Assembly: GCA_963991775.1 (NCBI GenBank)
Contig: CAXDRM010000031.1
Span: 1 to 13,592, forward strand
Length of the DNA stretch: 13,592 nucleotides
Source of the DNA: CAXDRM01 sp963991775
GTDB taxonomy: Bacteria; Pseudomonadota; Alphaproteobacteria; Rickettsiales; JABIRX01
Direction: 5' to 3'
Made by a program: the position numbers and the translations under genes. The notes under the pieces were generated by a model. The model was given only the letters and a program-made list of their open reading frames with translations. It searched no databases and was not told the origin of the DNA. This document shows positions 1 to 7,672 of the stretch, piece by piece. Numbering within the stretch: position 1 is the stretch's first letter; each line of letters begins with the position of its first letter.

Positions 1-711
1 ATTCCGGCTCGTTTGGGCTCTACTAGATTTCCAAATAAGCCTTTAGTTGATATTAAAGGCAAAACTATGATTGAACGAGTTTGTCAGCAAGGTGCTAAGG
101 CTGGTATTTCAGAAATTATTGTGGCCTGTAGTGAAATTGAGGTAAAAGAGATAGTAGAGCAGGCAGGTTACCAAGCAGTTATGACTGATCCAGATTTGCC
201 TTCAGGTACTGATCGTATTTATGCAGCTTTAGAGCAGCTTAAGCCTGAGCAACAAATAGAATATATTGTAAATTTACAAGGAGATTTACCAGATATTAAG
301 CCTGAAATTATCAAAGAGACTCTAGAAGTTTTTAAGCATATACCTAATACTGATATTGCTACGGCAGTAGTGCCAATTGCGGATATTAATATTGCTCAGG
401 ATCCTAATATTGTTAAAGCTGTAGTGGATTTTTCAGCAGCTAATTATGCGGAAGCACATTATTTTTCAAGAAGTGCTGTTCCTTACAATGCTAAAACTTA
501 TTATGAACATATTGGTTTATATGTGTATAAAAAAGCAGCTTTAGATAAATTTGTAACATTGCCTGAGGCTTTGCTTGAAAGCACTGAAAAACTTGAGCAA
601 TTAAGAGCAATCAGTGCCGGCATGAAAATCTCAGCATGTTTAATTCCATATCAAGATAAGCCTATTTCTATAGATACACCTGAAGATTTAGCCAGACTTT
701 TAGATAGCTAA
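1..711 (+). CDS. kdsB: 3-deoxy-manno-octulosonate cytidylyltransferase, 5' end missing
   Basis: KdsB makes CMP-Kdo from CTP and Kdo in the cytoplasm, activating Kdo for the inner core and lipid A part of LPS. The frame is open from base 1 and begins IPARLGSTRFPNKPL, the N-terminal nucleotide-binding signature of the family. I therefore call the gene 5'-partial; the TTG at 13 is Leu inside this motif, not the start. Further family signatures are SGTDR, NLQGDLPDI and, near the C-terminus, HIGLYVYKKAAL followed by STEKLEQLRAI. About 236 codons are present against roughly 245-250 for the family, so only about 8-10 residues are missing. The gene stops at TAA 709-711 and faces the minus-strand CNNM gene across a repeat-filled gap. 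It implies a Gram-negative cell with Kdo-containing LPS. Confidence 0.96.
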   Translation: MPARLGSTRFPNKPLVDIKGKTMIERVCQQGAKAGISEIIVACSEIEVKEIVEQAGYQAVMTDPDLPSGTDRIYAALEQLKPEQQIEYIVNLQGDLPDIKPEIIKETLEVFKHIPNTDIATAVVPIADINIAQDPNIVKAVVDFSAANYAEAHYFSRSAVPYNAKTYYEHIGLYVYKKAALDKFVTLPEALLESTEKLEQLRAISAGMKISACLIPYQDKPISIDTPEDLARLLDS

Positions 712-766
712 TTTGATTAGTGCATTAAATCAAAGCGTGATCTTTAAAATCAAAACGTGCTCTCCA
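712..766. repeat. hairpin and 20-bp imperfect tandem repeat after kdsB
   Basis: Immediately after the kdsB stop, TTTGATT (712-718) and AATCAAA (728-734) form a 7-bp inverted repeat. It overlaps two copies of a 20-bp unit at 727-746 and 747-766 (AAATCAAAGCGTGATCTTTA and AAATCAAAACGTGCTCTCCA). No clear U-tract follows, so it is not a convincing intrinsic terminator. With the next three entries it accounts for the whole gap 712-1184. Confidence 0.5.
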
Positions 767-785
767 AAAGCAAAAGATATGCTGC

Positions 786-889
786 TATAACTTGACTATA
801 GCTATGCATCGCTGTCCGTTTTGAGAATAACAAAGTGGTTATTCTCAAATACTCCTGATGCGCGACGGCACTGCTATAGTCAAGTTATA
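786..889. repeat. nested palindromic repeat element
   Basis: Perfect 16-bp outer arms (TATAACTTGACTATAG at 786-801; its complement at 874-889) enclose a perfect 12-bp inner hairpin (TTTGAGAATAAC 820-831; GTTATTCTCAAA 838-849). The boxes between arms and hairpin are only loosely complementary. Read on the minus strand, the 5' box GCAGTGCCG...CATCAGGAG resembles the GCAGTGTAC...ACATGAG box of the elements at 9176-9345, 10566-10738 and 12511-12679, so it may be a distant family member. The MITE at 888 sits exactly at the end of its right arm. Confidence 0.75.
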
Positions 890-1051
890 GACACTGTTAG
901 CTAATTATTCTGTTTTTAGATTTTTTGATATTTTTAGCGTTTTTTTACAAAAATTTTTTCTAATATCTGGATATATTCGAATAAATTTTTGTACAAAATA
1001 AGCAAAAATAGGAAAGAATATGGAAATTTAATAATTAGCTAACAGTGTCTA
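888..1051. mobile_element. MITE-like element with 20-bp terminal inverted repeats and TA target duplication
   Basis: The element proper is 890-1049 (160 bp), flanked by TA at 888-889 and 1050-1051. Its ends read GACACTGTTAGCTAATTATT at the left and the exact complement at the right; counting the TA the inverted repeat is 22 bp. The interior is very AT-rich and has no ORF. A TA duplication is the hallmark of IS630/Tc1-mariner transposition, so I infer a non-autonomous IS630-type derivative, though no transposase is in the window to prove it. A second copy of the left end, 49 identical bases, lies at 13544-13592. Confidence 0.82.
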
Positions 1052-1061
1052 GGTTGGACAG

Positions 1062-1182
1062 TAATATTAGAAATAAAGAGAGGTGTTTAGAGCGAGATTC
1101 AACAGGATTTTATCAACTACTATTTGGTAAAATTCGAGGACCTGCCTGAGCGATTAAATACCTCGCTTTATTTTGGATATTA
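1062..1182. repeat. large palindromic repeat at the 3' end of the CNNM gene
   Basis: Outer arms 1062-1089 and 1155-1182 pair over 28 positions with five mismatches; the core is AATAAAGAGAGGTGTTTA against TAAATACCTCGCTTTATT. Inside, an imperfect hairpin pairs roughly 1106-1114 with 1126-1135. The right arm ends two bases before the CNNM stop codon complement (1185), so the structure would form at the 3' end of that operon's mRNA. It could protect or end the transcript, but no U-run typical of an intrinsic terminator follows on the minus strand. Confidence 0.65.
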
Positions 1183-1184
1183 AC

Positions 1185-2486
1185 TCAGCCTTCGTCGGGA
1201 GAGGGGGAAGAGGCTTTTTCACGCAATAGTTTGATTTTGGTAATTTGGTTTTTATGTTTTTCTAAAACAATAAAGGTAAAATCTAAAAAGCTAAATTCTT
1301 CGCCACGCTCAGGGATTCTCTCGCAAAGATTAATTAATAAACCAGCAATTGTAGAGGCTTCATCTTCTGGAAAACTTAAATCAAGATCACGGTTAATATC
1401 ACGAATTGCAGCAGAGCCTTCAACTATAAAGCTATTCTTATTGATTTTTTTATAGTTATTAATTGCACCCTTATCATGCTCATCTTTTATCTCACCAACA
1501 ATCTCTTCTAAAATATCTTCAAGAGTGATGATACCCATAACACTGCCATATTCATCAACCACAATGGCAAAATGACTGCGCTCTTTTTTAAAAGCAAAAA
1601 GCTGCTCGCGTAAAGTGGTGTTCTCTGGGATAAACCAGGGCTCAGAGGCAATTTTGCTAAAATCTAAATCTGTGGTTTTTTTAGTACTATGTGTAATAGT
1701 TTTTAAAATATCTTTAGCATGTAATACGCCGATAATATTATCTTTTTCATCAAGCCATAAAGGTACACGTGTATAAGGGCATTTTGAAATTGCTTCGATA
1801 ATTTTTTTGCTTGGTTCAGCAGCATTTACCATGAATAATTTTTTACGGTGAGTCATTACTGCGGCTACTTCAGTTTCAGCAAGATCTAAGATGCTATCCA
1901 ACATATCTTTATCTTGCTTTACTACGCTGCCTTCGCGGTAATGTAGCTCGATAGAGCCGCGCAATTCCTCAATTGCTGAGATTAAATCATTTTGCCTTGC
2001 TTGCTTACTAAAGCCGAAAATATTTAAAGTGCGCTCAACAATATATTGCATCACAATTGCAAAGGGTGAAAGAATTTTTACAAAGAATTTTAAGGGTATT
2101 ACTAAAGCTAAGGCTAATTTTTCAGCATTATAAAGCGCATAGGTTTTAGGTAAAATTTCAGCAAAAATCACCACTAAAACTGTCATGATTAAAGTAGAAA
2201 TATAAACGCTATTTTCACCAAAATGCTGTATAGCATATTGGGTGGCAAGAGCTGAGGCAAAAATATTTACCAGATTATTCCCTACTAAGATGCTGCCAAT
2301 TAGCCTATCTTTTTTACGGCGTAATTTTTCTACATATTTAGCTTTTCGTGAGCCTTGTTGCATTAGCTTATGAATTTTAGCGCGCGACAAGGCAGTTAAT
2401 GCAGTTTCAGACCCAGAAAAAAATCCCGAAAAAAAGATTAGTAAAAGAATAATGAGTGGATATATAAATTCCGAGGGAATTTCCAT
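1185..2486 (-). CDS. CNNM/CBS-domain HlyC-CorC family membrane transporter
   Basis: The 433-aa protein has the full domain order of the family: an N-terminal DUF21/CNNM membrane domain (hydrophobic stretches near residues 8-24, 63-85, 94-112 and 123-150, with SGSETALTALSRAK after the first), a CBS pair at about 205-335, and a C-terminal CorC_HlyC domain at about 345-422. FAIVVDEYGSVMGIITLEDI at 306-325 followed by LEEIVGEIKDEHD is highly diagnostic. Relatives are linked to Mg2+/Co2+ transport; older hemolysin names for the family are not a safe functional call. The ATG at 2484-2486 follows the aroB stop by 24 nt. An aroK-aroB-CNNM order is common in alphaproteobacteria, so the gene is probably the last of a minus-strand operon. 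The short tail SSPSPDEG looks disordered. Confidence 0.93.
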   Translation of the reverse strand: MEIPSEFIYPLIILLLIFFSGFFSGSETALTALSRAKIHKLMQQGSRKAKYVEKLRRKKDRLIGSILVGNNLVNIFASALATQYAIQHFGENSVYISTLIMTVLVVIFAEILPKTYALYNAEKLALALVIPLKFFVKILSPFAIVMQYIVERTLNIFGFSKQARQNDLISAIEELRGSIELHYREGSVVKQDKDMLDSILDLAETEVAAVMTHRKKLFMVNAAEPSKKIIEAISKCPYTRVPLWLDEKDNIIGVLHAKDILKTITHSTKKTTDLDFSKIASEPWFIPENTTLREQLFAFKKERSHFAIVVDEYGSVMGIITLEDILEEIVGEIKDEHDKGAINNYKKINKNSFIVEGSAAIRDINRDLDLSFPEDEASTIAGLLINLCERIPERGEEFSFLDFTFIVLEKHKNQITKIKLLREKASSPSPDEG

Positions 2487-2510
2487 AGAGATGTTTTTAA
2501 TTATATGTGG

Positions 2511-3611
2511 TTAGAATAGTGAATCTAAAAAATCTAGCAAGCTATTTTCACTAACATTTCTGGAGACAAAAGCAGAGCCAATCTGGTTTAATAAAATAAA
2601 GACTAGTTGGTTGTCGATATTTTTCTTATCGCCCTTTACCGCATTAAAGAGATTATCTTTATTAAATAGGTGATCTAATTCTTCAAGTCTGGTTTTGATA
2701 GAAAAATATTTGAAATGTTCTTCAATTTTATGAATCTCACTATGCTGCATAAAGCCTAGCTTAGTAGAAAATTCAGCTGCCAAAATTATTCCTAAAGCTA
2801 CAGCTTCACCATGTTTTAAATTTTCGCTATAACCTGTATCTTGCTCTAAAGCATGACCAAAAGTATGGCCTAAATTTAGTAATGCTCTGCTACCAGATTG
2901 TTCTTTTTCATCAAGTGCCACAATATCTGCCTTGCTTTGGCATGATCTAGCAATAATTTCAGTTAGGCAGTTTAAATCACGCTTTTTAATTAATTCTTTA
3001 TGTTGTTCAAGATAGTCAAAAAAATCTTTTTGATTGATTAAGGCATATTTAAAACATTCTACATAGCCTGCATAATATTCGCGTTCAGAAAGTGATAGGA
3101 TAAATTCGGGATCGATTAACACGGCGCGTGGCTGGTAAAAACTACCAATAAGATTTTTACCAGCATTAGTATTAATGCCTGTTTTGCCCCCAACGCTACT
3201 ATCAACCTGTGATAAGAGAGTAGTTGGTATTTGTATATAGTTGATGCCTCTTAAGATAATACTGGCAGCAAAGCCAGATAAATCGCCAATTACACCGCCA
3301 CCAAGAGCAATGATGGTAGAGTTGCGATTTGGCTTATATTTAAGAATTTGGTTGCAAATCTTAGTAAGATTCAAAAAAGATTTTAGCTGCTCACCAGGGT
3401 CCAATTCTATTTTAATAATTTCATGGTCAGAATCTTTTAAAGCAGCATGAAGCGTTGCATAATGTAGTTTTGCAACATTACTATCGCAAATGATAAAAAG
3501 TTGTTTACCTAAATTTAGCTCACTAATTATCTTGTTGGTTTGTTTGATAATGCCAGCTGCAATATGAATATGGTAAGAATTTTCCGCTAGATCTAAAAAT
3601 AATTTGGTCAT
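2511..3611 (-). CDS. aroB: 3-dehydroquinate synthase
   Basis: AroB converts DAHP to 3-dehydroquinate, step two of the shikimate pathway, using NAD and a divalent metal. The 366-aa length is normal. Visible signatures are the nucleotide-binding GGGVIGDLSGF (104-114), IPTTLLSQVDSSVGGKTGIN (128-147), the metal-ligand region VECFKYALI (E185), HTFGHALE (249-256) and LKHGEAVALGI (H267). The ATG at 3609-3611 directly abuts the aroK stop codon with no spacer, so translation is probably coupled. With aroK next door it shows that this organism makes, or recently made, chorismate, unlike many obligate intracellular Rickettsiales. Confidence 0.97.
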   Translation of the reverse strand: MTKLFLDLAENSYHIHIAAGIIKQTNKIISELNLGKQLFIICDSNVAKLHYATLHAALKDSDHEIIKIELDPGEQLKSFLNLTKICNQILKYKPNRNSTIIALGGGVIGDLSGFAASIILRGINYIQIPTTLLSQVDSSVGGKTGINTNAGKNLIGSFYQPRAVLIDPEFILSLSEREYYAGYVECFKYALINQKDFFDYLEQHKELIKKRDLNCLTEIIARSCQSKADIVALDEKEQSGSRALLNLGHTFGHALEQDTGYSENLKHGEAVALGIILAAEFSTKLGFMQHSEIHKIEEHFKYFSIKTRLEELDHLFNKDNLFNAVKGDKKNIDNQLVFILLNQIGSAFVSRNVSENSLLDFLDSLF

Positions 3612-4112
3612 TTAAGTTAATTTTTGAACAATTTCTTGAGCAATATCAGTAATATTCTTACCATCTGTAGTAATTATAATATGTGCTTTTTTATAATATT
3701 TTTCACGTTTTGCAAGTATTTTTGTAATATTTTCTAAAGTGAGATTTTGGAGCAGAGGTCTAGTTGTATCACCATTAAGGCGCTCATAAATAGTTTGAGG
3801 ATTAGTTTCTAAATAAATGATTTTGCATTTTTTAGCTAAGGCATCTTGGGTGTTATGGTTTAAGAATGCACCACCACCAGTTGCTAGAATGAAATCTGTA
3901 TATGTGTTTAAAAAATCTGCAATTAGCTTTTCTTCAACATCACGAAAATACACTTCACCTTCAGCAGCAAATATTTCATTAATGCTTTGCTTTTCTTGAT
4001 TAGTAATTAATGCATCACTATCAAAATTAGGTAGATTAAGTAAGTTACTTAATTGCTTTGCAACAGAGCTTTTACCTGAGCCCATCATGCCTATTAAAGC
4101 TATAGAGCTCAT
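3612..4112 (-). CDS. aroK: shikimate kinase
   Basis: AroK phosphorylates shikimate to shikimate-3-phosphate with ATP. From the ATG at 4110-4112 the protein is 166 aa, typical for the family. It shows the P-loop GMMGSGKS (8-15), the FDSDALI metal/shikimate motif (30-36), GEVYFRDVEEKLI with the shikimate-contacting Arg57, ATGGGAF (78-83) and the lid Arg in RPLL (118-121). I chose the ATG at 4112 over an in-frame TTG at 4133. The ATG lies one base after the stop of the upstream small gene and gives the usual N-terminus just before the P-loop, whereas the TTG would overlap that gene. aroB follows without a gap. Confidence 0.96.
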   Translation of the reverse strand: MSSIALIGMMGSGKSSVAKQLSNLLNLPNFDSDALITNQEKQSINEIFAAEGEVYFRDVEEKLIADFLNTYTDFILATGGGAFLNHNTQDALAKKCKIIYLETNPQTIYERLNGDTTRPLLQNLTLENITKILAKREKYYKKAHIIITTDGKNITDIAQEIVQKLT

Positions 4113-4113
4113 T

Positions 4114-4296
4114 TTAGTTAGCGCCTGAAACAAAAAATAATAAGAGTAGAGCTGCTGTTTGCAAAGCTATACGAGCTTTCATCATTTTATGGCTTTTATG
4201 CCCAGCATCTTTTCCGCCTTTTATAGTAAGGAAAAGTCCATAAAAAATACTGCAAAATGTTGCTATAATTAGGGCTGTAATAAGATAATTAATCAT
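4114..4296 (-). CDS. HIG1-domain twin-transmembrane small protein
   Basis: This 60-aa protein has two hydrophobic helices (about 4-24 and 41-56) joined by a basic loop containing GGKDAGHKSHKMMKARIALQ. The pattern of a Gly-rich turn, then xxMMxxRxxLQ leading into the second helix, matches the HIG1/hypoxia-induced family of small alphaproteobacterial inner-membrane proteins. Eukaryotic relatives assist cytochrome oxidase and respiratory supercomplexes; the role of this bacterial protein is not established here. It is the first gene of the operon, one base from aroK, and lies behind a good promoter at 4327-4354. Its place before aroK looks positional rather than biochemical. Confidence 0.78.
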   Translation of the reverse strand: MINYLITALIIATFCSIFYGLFLTIKGGKDAGHKSHKMMKARIALQTAALLLLFFVSGAN

Positions 4297-4326
4297 TTAA
4301 TTAATATTTAGTTAAGTAATGGCGAT

Positions 4327-4354
4327 ATTATACTTGAGTTTTCGGCACAATCAA
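4327..4354 (-). promoter_or_regulatory. promoter for the HIG1-aroK-aroB-CNNM operon
   Basis: On the minus strand, TTGATT (4349-4354) and TATAAT (4327-4332) are separated by 16 bp. The -10 box is a perfect consensus, about 30 bp upstream of the ATG at 4296. It interlocks with the rpoZ promoter on the opposite strand. Confidence 0.55.
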
Positions 4355-4361
4355 ATATAAA
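4334..4361 (+). promoter_or_regulatory. promoter for the rpoZ-rsh-pdxJ-acpS operon
   Basis: TTGAGT (4334-4339) and TATAAA (4356-4361) are 16 bp apart, about 40 bp upstream of the rpoZ ATG. The GGGGG run at 4364-4368 lies in the discriminator region. The -35 box sits in the spacer of the divergent promoter, so polymerase could hardly occupy both at once. Confidence 0.5.
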
Positions 4362-4401
4362 TAGGGGGCTCAAAATTAAAATAAATTTAGATAGTTAAAA
4401 A

Positions 4402-4764
4402 ATGGCAAGAGTAACTGTAGAAGATTGTACGCAAATTATTCCTAACAGATTTGAGTTAGTTGTATTATCAAGCCGTAGAGCAAGAGACATTGCTTCTGGT
4501 TCAGAAATAAAAGTTGAGCGTGATAATGATAAAGATGCTGTGATTTCACTTAGAGAGATTGCAGATAATCATGTTGCAAAAGATTACTTGGTTGAAGAGG
4601 TAGTTTCAGCTCATCAAAGTAATGCTATCTATAAAGCAGAGGAGAAAGAAGTCGATGTTGAAGCAAGAGCTGCTCTTCAAGAAGAAGCTGGTGATCAAGA
4701 TTTACCTGCTGCTGATGCAAAAGCAGAGATGTTTGCTGAAGACAATATTGAGGTTGATGACTAG
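4402..4764 (+). CDS. rpoZ: RNA polymerase omega subunit
   Basis: The omega subunit helps assemble RNA polymerase by binding the beta' subunit and in many proteobacteria forms part of a ppGpp site. The N-terminal ARVTVEDCTQIIPNRFELVVLSSRRARDI (residues 2-30) is the family core: an early helix, then NRFELV and RARDI. The remaining residues to 120 form an acidic tail (VDVEARAALQEEAGDQDL...NIEVDD), longer than in E. coli but in line with alphaproteobacterial omegas. The ATG at 4402 has no clear Shine-Dalgarno sequence (upstream is GTTAAAAA). The stop lies 5 nt before the rsh gene, the standard alphaproteobacterial rpoZ-rsh pairing that puts the ppGpp enzyme beside a ppGpp-responsive polymerase subunit. 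Confidence 0.95.
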   Translation: MARVTVEDCTQIIPNRFELVVLSSRRARDIASGSEIKVERDNDKDAVISLREIADNHVAKDYLVEEVVSAHQSNAIYKAEEKEVDVEARAALQEEAGDQDLPAADAKAEMFAEDNIEVDD

Positions 4765-4769
4765 AGCTA

Positions 4770-6932
4770 ATGTCTCAGGAGAAAATCCTTGCCCAGAAAG
4801 TTCTAGATTATAACCCAAACTCAAACTCAAAAAATATTCAAAAAGCAGTAAAGTTTGCTAAGAAGGCGCATACCTCTCAGACGCGCGCTTCAGGTGAACC
4901 TTATTTTACTCATCCTATAGCTGTAGCTAATATTTTGGCTGAGTTAAAATTGGATGATGATTCGATCATTACAGGTTTATTGCATGATACAGTTGAGGAT
5001 ACTGTCGTTACGCGTGAGACAATTCGTAAAGAATTTGGTGAAAATGTTGCTAAATTAGTTGATGGTGTAACCAAGCTTAACAAAATTGAGTATCAGCCAG
5101 AAAATGTTCGCCAAGCAGAAAATTTTCGTAAGTTATTATTAGCTATGTCAGAAGATATTCGTATCTTGCTGATTAAAATTTGCGATCGTTTGCATAATAT
5201 GCGTACGATTAATCATATTAGTTCTAGATTAAAGCGGATTAGAATAGCCCAAGAAACTTTAGAGATTTATACGCCACTTACTGAAAGAATAGGAGTGCAT
5301 AAAATAAGGGATGAGTTGCAAGATCTTGCCTTTGCTGAGTTAAATGAGGAGGTGCGTAATTCGATCATTCAGCGTTTAGATTTTTTACAAAGCCAGGGTA
5401 ATGCTAATATTGTTGAGAAGATTATCGGCGAATTACGCAATTTATTGATTAAAAACTCTATTGATTGCAAAATTTATGGTCGTACTAAAAAGCCATATTC
5501 AATTTGGCAAAAAATGAAGCTTAAAAATGTTAGTTTTGAACAGCTTTCAGATATTATGGCTTTTAGAGTTATTGTTAATGATATGCCAACTTGTTATCAT
5601 GTTTTAGGCATTATTCATGAGAAGTTCCATAGTATTCCAGGAACATTTAAAGATTATATCTCAACGCCAAAAGAGAATGGTTATAAATCATTGCATACCA
5701 CGGTGATTGGCCCTGGCCGTCAGAAGATTGAAGTGCAAATTCGTACAGAAGAAATGCATGATGTGGCTGAATATGGAATTGCTGCCCATTGGCGTTATAA
5801 GCAAAAATATGGAGAAGATAGTCAAGGTAATTATCGTTGGATAGGTGAGTTATTAAATATTTTAGAGAATAGTTCCGACCCTGAGGAGTTTATCCAGAAT
5901 TCTCGTTTGGAAATGTATCAAGATCAGGTTTTTTGCTTTAGTCCTAAAGGTAATTTGATCGCTTTACCTCAAGGTTCTACACCAGTTGATTTTGCTTATT
6001 GGATTCATTCTGATGTGGGTAATACTTGCATGGGAGCTAAAATTAATGGGGTGATTGCGCCGCTTAGAACCTTGCTTAAAAATGGTGATCAGGTTGAAGT
6101 TATTTGTTCAACTAACCAGCATCCTTCGGAAACTTGGGAAGAATTTGTGGTAACTGGTAAAGCTAAGACACAGATTCGTAAATATATTCGTTCTAAAAAG
6201 CGTGAGACATATTCAAGCTCTGGTAAAAATTTGCTTACTAAGTTTTTTCATGAGCGTAAGCGTGATGTCTCTGATAAGATGCTTAAAAATATTTTGCATA
6301 TTTTTTCGAAAGATTCAGTCGAAGATCTGTATGTAGCAGTAGGAGAGGGTTTAATAACTAAAAATGATGTGTTTAATTCATGTTATCCAGATTATAAGGC
6401 GGAAAAAAACAGTAAAAAATTATTAAGTTTTTTTGCTAAGCGCAAAACAGATAAAAGCAAAAATAAAGCTCAGAAGAATTCTATTGATAAAACTAGAGGT
6501 ATTATTGGTGTGATACCAGGTATGTCGATACATTTTGCAGGTTGCTGTCACCCTTTGCCTGGCGATAAGATCTATGGTGCAGTAAATAGTGGTAAAGGTG
6601 TAACGGTGCATCAGGCACGTTGTGTCAATTTGAAGAAAATTAGTGATAAGGATAATTTGATTAAATTAGCTTGGCATCAAGATAATAATTTAGAAAATTT
6701 TTATACGGGAAGATTAAGAGTTATCATTGCTAATAGTTTTGGTTCAATTTCTAAGCTTACTGCAGAAATTGCTGCAAAAAATATCAATATTGCTAATTTG
6801 AAAATTATTCACAAAACTGAAAATTATTATGAAATTATTTTAGATTTAGAATTACAAAATTTAAAAACCTTGCTGAATTTAAAAGCATCATTACGTTCGG
6901 CAAAATTCATTTTTTCAGTTGAGCGAGTTTAG
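4770..6932 (+). CDS. spoT: bifunctional (p)ppGpp synthetase/hydrolase, Rsh (RelA/SpoT)
   Basis: This full-length 720-aa long Rsh makes and degrades the stringent alarmone (p)ppGpp. Domains in order are: HD hydrolase about 27-180 (H48, H72-D73 in GLLHDTVEDT, D139 in ICDRLHNMRT, the same spacing as in characterised Rel enzymes); synthetase about 230-345 (D261 in DIMAFRV, Y305 in ENGYKSLHT, E321 in EVQIRT); TGS about 385-447; a helical linker; a Cys-rich segment with GCCHPLPGD (591-599); and an ACT domain about 648-720. Hydrolase residues all look intact. One oddity is that the RXKD motif that marks bifunctional enzymes reads T-F-K-D at 292-295, so its Arg is Thr. In Rickettsia this gene is typically fragmented; here it is whole. 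Context is rpoZ upstream (5-nt gap) and pdxJ downstream (8 nt). Confidence 0.96.
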   Translation: MSQEKILAQKVLDYNPNSNSKNIQKAVKFAKKAHTSQTRASGEPYFTHPIAVANILAELKLDDDSIITGLLHDTVEDTVVTRETIRKEFGENVAKLVDGVTKLNKIEYQPENVRQAENFRKLLLAMSEDIRILLIKICDRLHNMRTINHISSRLKRIRIAQETLEIYTPLTERIGVHKIRDELQDLAFAELNEEVRNSIIQRLDFLQSQGNANIVEKIIGELRNLLIKNSIDCKIYGRTKKPYSIWQKMKLKNVSFEQLSDIMAFRVIVNDMPTCYHVLGIIHEKFHSIPGTFKDYISTPKENGYKSLHTTVIGPGRQKIEVQIRTEEMHDVAEYGIAAHWRYKQKYGEDSQGNYRWIGELLNILENSSDPEEFIQNSRLEMYQDQVFCFSPKGNLIALPQGSTPVDFAYWIHSDVGNTCMGAKINGVIAPLRTLLKNGDQVEVICSTNQHPSETWEEFVVTGKAKTQIRKYIRSKKRETYSSSGKNLLTKFFHERKRDVSDKMLKNILHIFSKDSVEDLYVAVGEGLITKNDVFNSCYPDYKAEKNSKKLLSFFAKRKTDKSKNKAQKNSIDKTRGIIGVIPGMSIHFAGCCHPLPGDKIYGAVNSGKGVTVHQARCVNLKKISDKDNLIKLAWHQDNNLENFYTGRLRVIIANSFGSISKLTAEIAAKNINIANLKIIHKTENYYEIILDLELQNLKTLLNLKASLRSAKFIFSVERV

Positions 6933-6940
6933 AGGTAGCT

Positions 6941-7672
6941 ATGCAGGAATATTTAAGGTTAGGTGTTAATATTGATCATGTGGCAACAATTCGTAATGCT
7001 AGGGCTGGTTTGCATCCAGATCCATTAAAAGCTGCATTGCTTGCTGAAAAAGCTGGTGCAGATGGTATTACGGCTCATTTGCGTGAAGATCGTCGGCATA
7101 TATCTGATCAAGATATTTTAAAATTGAAAGAATCTTTAACATTGCCATTAAATTTAGAGATGGCTGCAACGGAAGAGATGTTGCAAATTGCTTTAAAAAC
7201 CAAGCCTAATGCTGCATGTATTGTACCGGAAAAAAGACAAGAGGTGACAACAGAAGGTGGTTTAAACATTCAGGATAATGAGGAGCGTTTAGCAGCATAT
7301 ATAGCTGCTTTAAAGGCTGAGAATATTAGGGTGTCACTTTTTTTAGAACCAAATGAAGCTGACATTGTAGTAGCAGATCGTCTTGGTGCAGATATTATCG
7401 AATTTCACACTGGTAAATATTGTAATCTAGCTACTCAAGATAGTGCCGCAGAGTTTTTACGTATTGAGCGTGCGGTTAATTATGCAGCGCAATTAGGTGT
7501 TGAGGCGCATGCAGGTCATGGTTTAGATTTTATCAGTACGGCAGAGATTGCTAAAATTTCTGAGTTAAAAGAATTGAATATTGGTCATTTTATTATTGGT
7601 GAGGCAATATTTTCTGGTTTAGAGGCGGTGATTAAGCAGATGAAGCAAATTATTAAAGAGGCAAGAGTATGA
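6941..7672 (+). CDS. pdxJ: pyridoxine 5'-phosphate synthase
   Basis: PdxJ condenses 1-deoxy-xylulose 5-phosphate with 3-amino-2-oxopropyl phosphate to pyridoxine 5'-phosphate, the ring-closing step of DXP-dependent vitamin B6 synthesis. The 243-aa TIM barrel carries LGVNIDHVATIRNARAG at the N-terminus, GITAHLREDRRHI with catalytic H46, NLEMA with E73, and EAHAGHGLDF with H193, the residues used by the E. coli enzyme. A good Shine-Dalgarno (AGAGGT, 6931-6936) overlaps the rsh stop codon just ahead of the ATG. The stop overlaps the acpS start by four bases (ATGA). The pdxJ-acpS pair is widely conserved in proteobacteria. Confidence 0.97.
   Translation: MQEYLRLGVNIDHVATIRNARAGLHPDPLKAALLAEKAGADGITAHLREDRRHISDQDILKLKESLTLPLNLEMAATEEMLQIALKTKPNAACIVPEKRQEVTTEGGLNIQDNEERLAAYIAALKAENIRVSLFLEPNEADIVVADRLGADIIEFHTGKYCNLATQDSAAEFLRIERAVNYAAQLGVEAHAGHGLDFISTAEIAKISELKELNIGHFIIGEAIFSGLEAVIKQMKQIIKEARV

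Noticed and set aside
1231..1455. 74-aa plus-strand ORF
   Set aside because: Lies wholly opposite the C-terminal part of the CNNM gene; no family features, so an antisense shadow.
3241..3999. Two plus-strand ORFs of 69 and 60 aa
   Set aside because: Antisense to aroB and aroK, which have unmistakable family motifs.
4113..4133. TTG start for aroK
   Set aside because: Overlaps the upstream HIG1 gene; the ATG at 4112 fits the family length and the one-base spacing.
4622..4813. 63-aa ORF overlapping the end of rpoZ
   Set aside because: Out-of-frame shadow of the acidic omega tail and the rsh start.
6423..6611. 62-aa minus-strand ORF
   Set aside because: Antisense to the conserved CCHPLPGD region of rsh.
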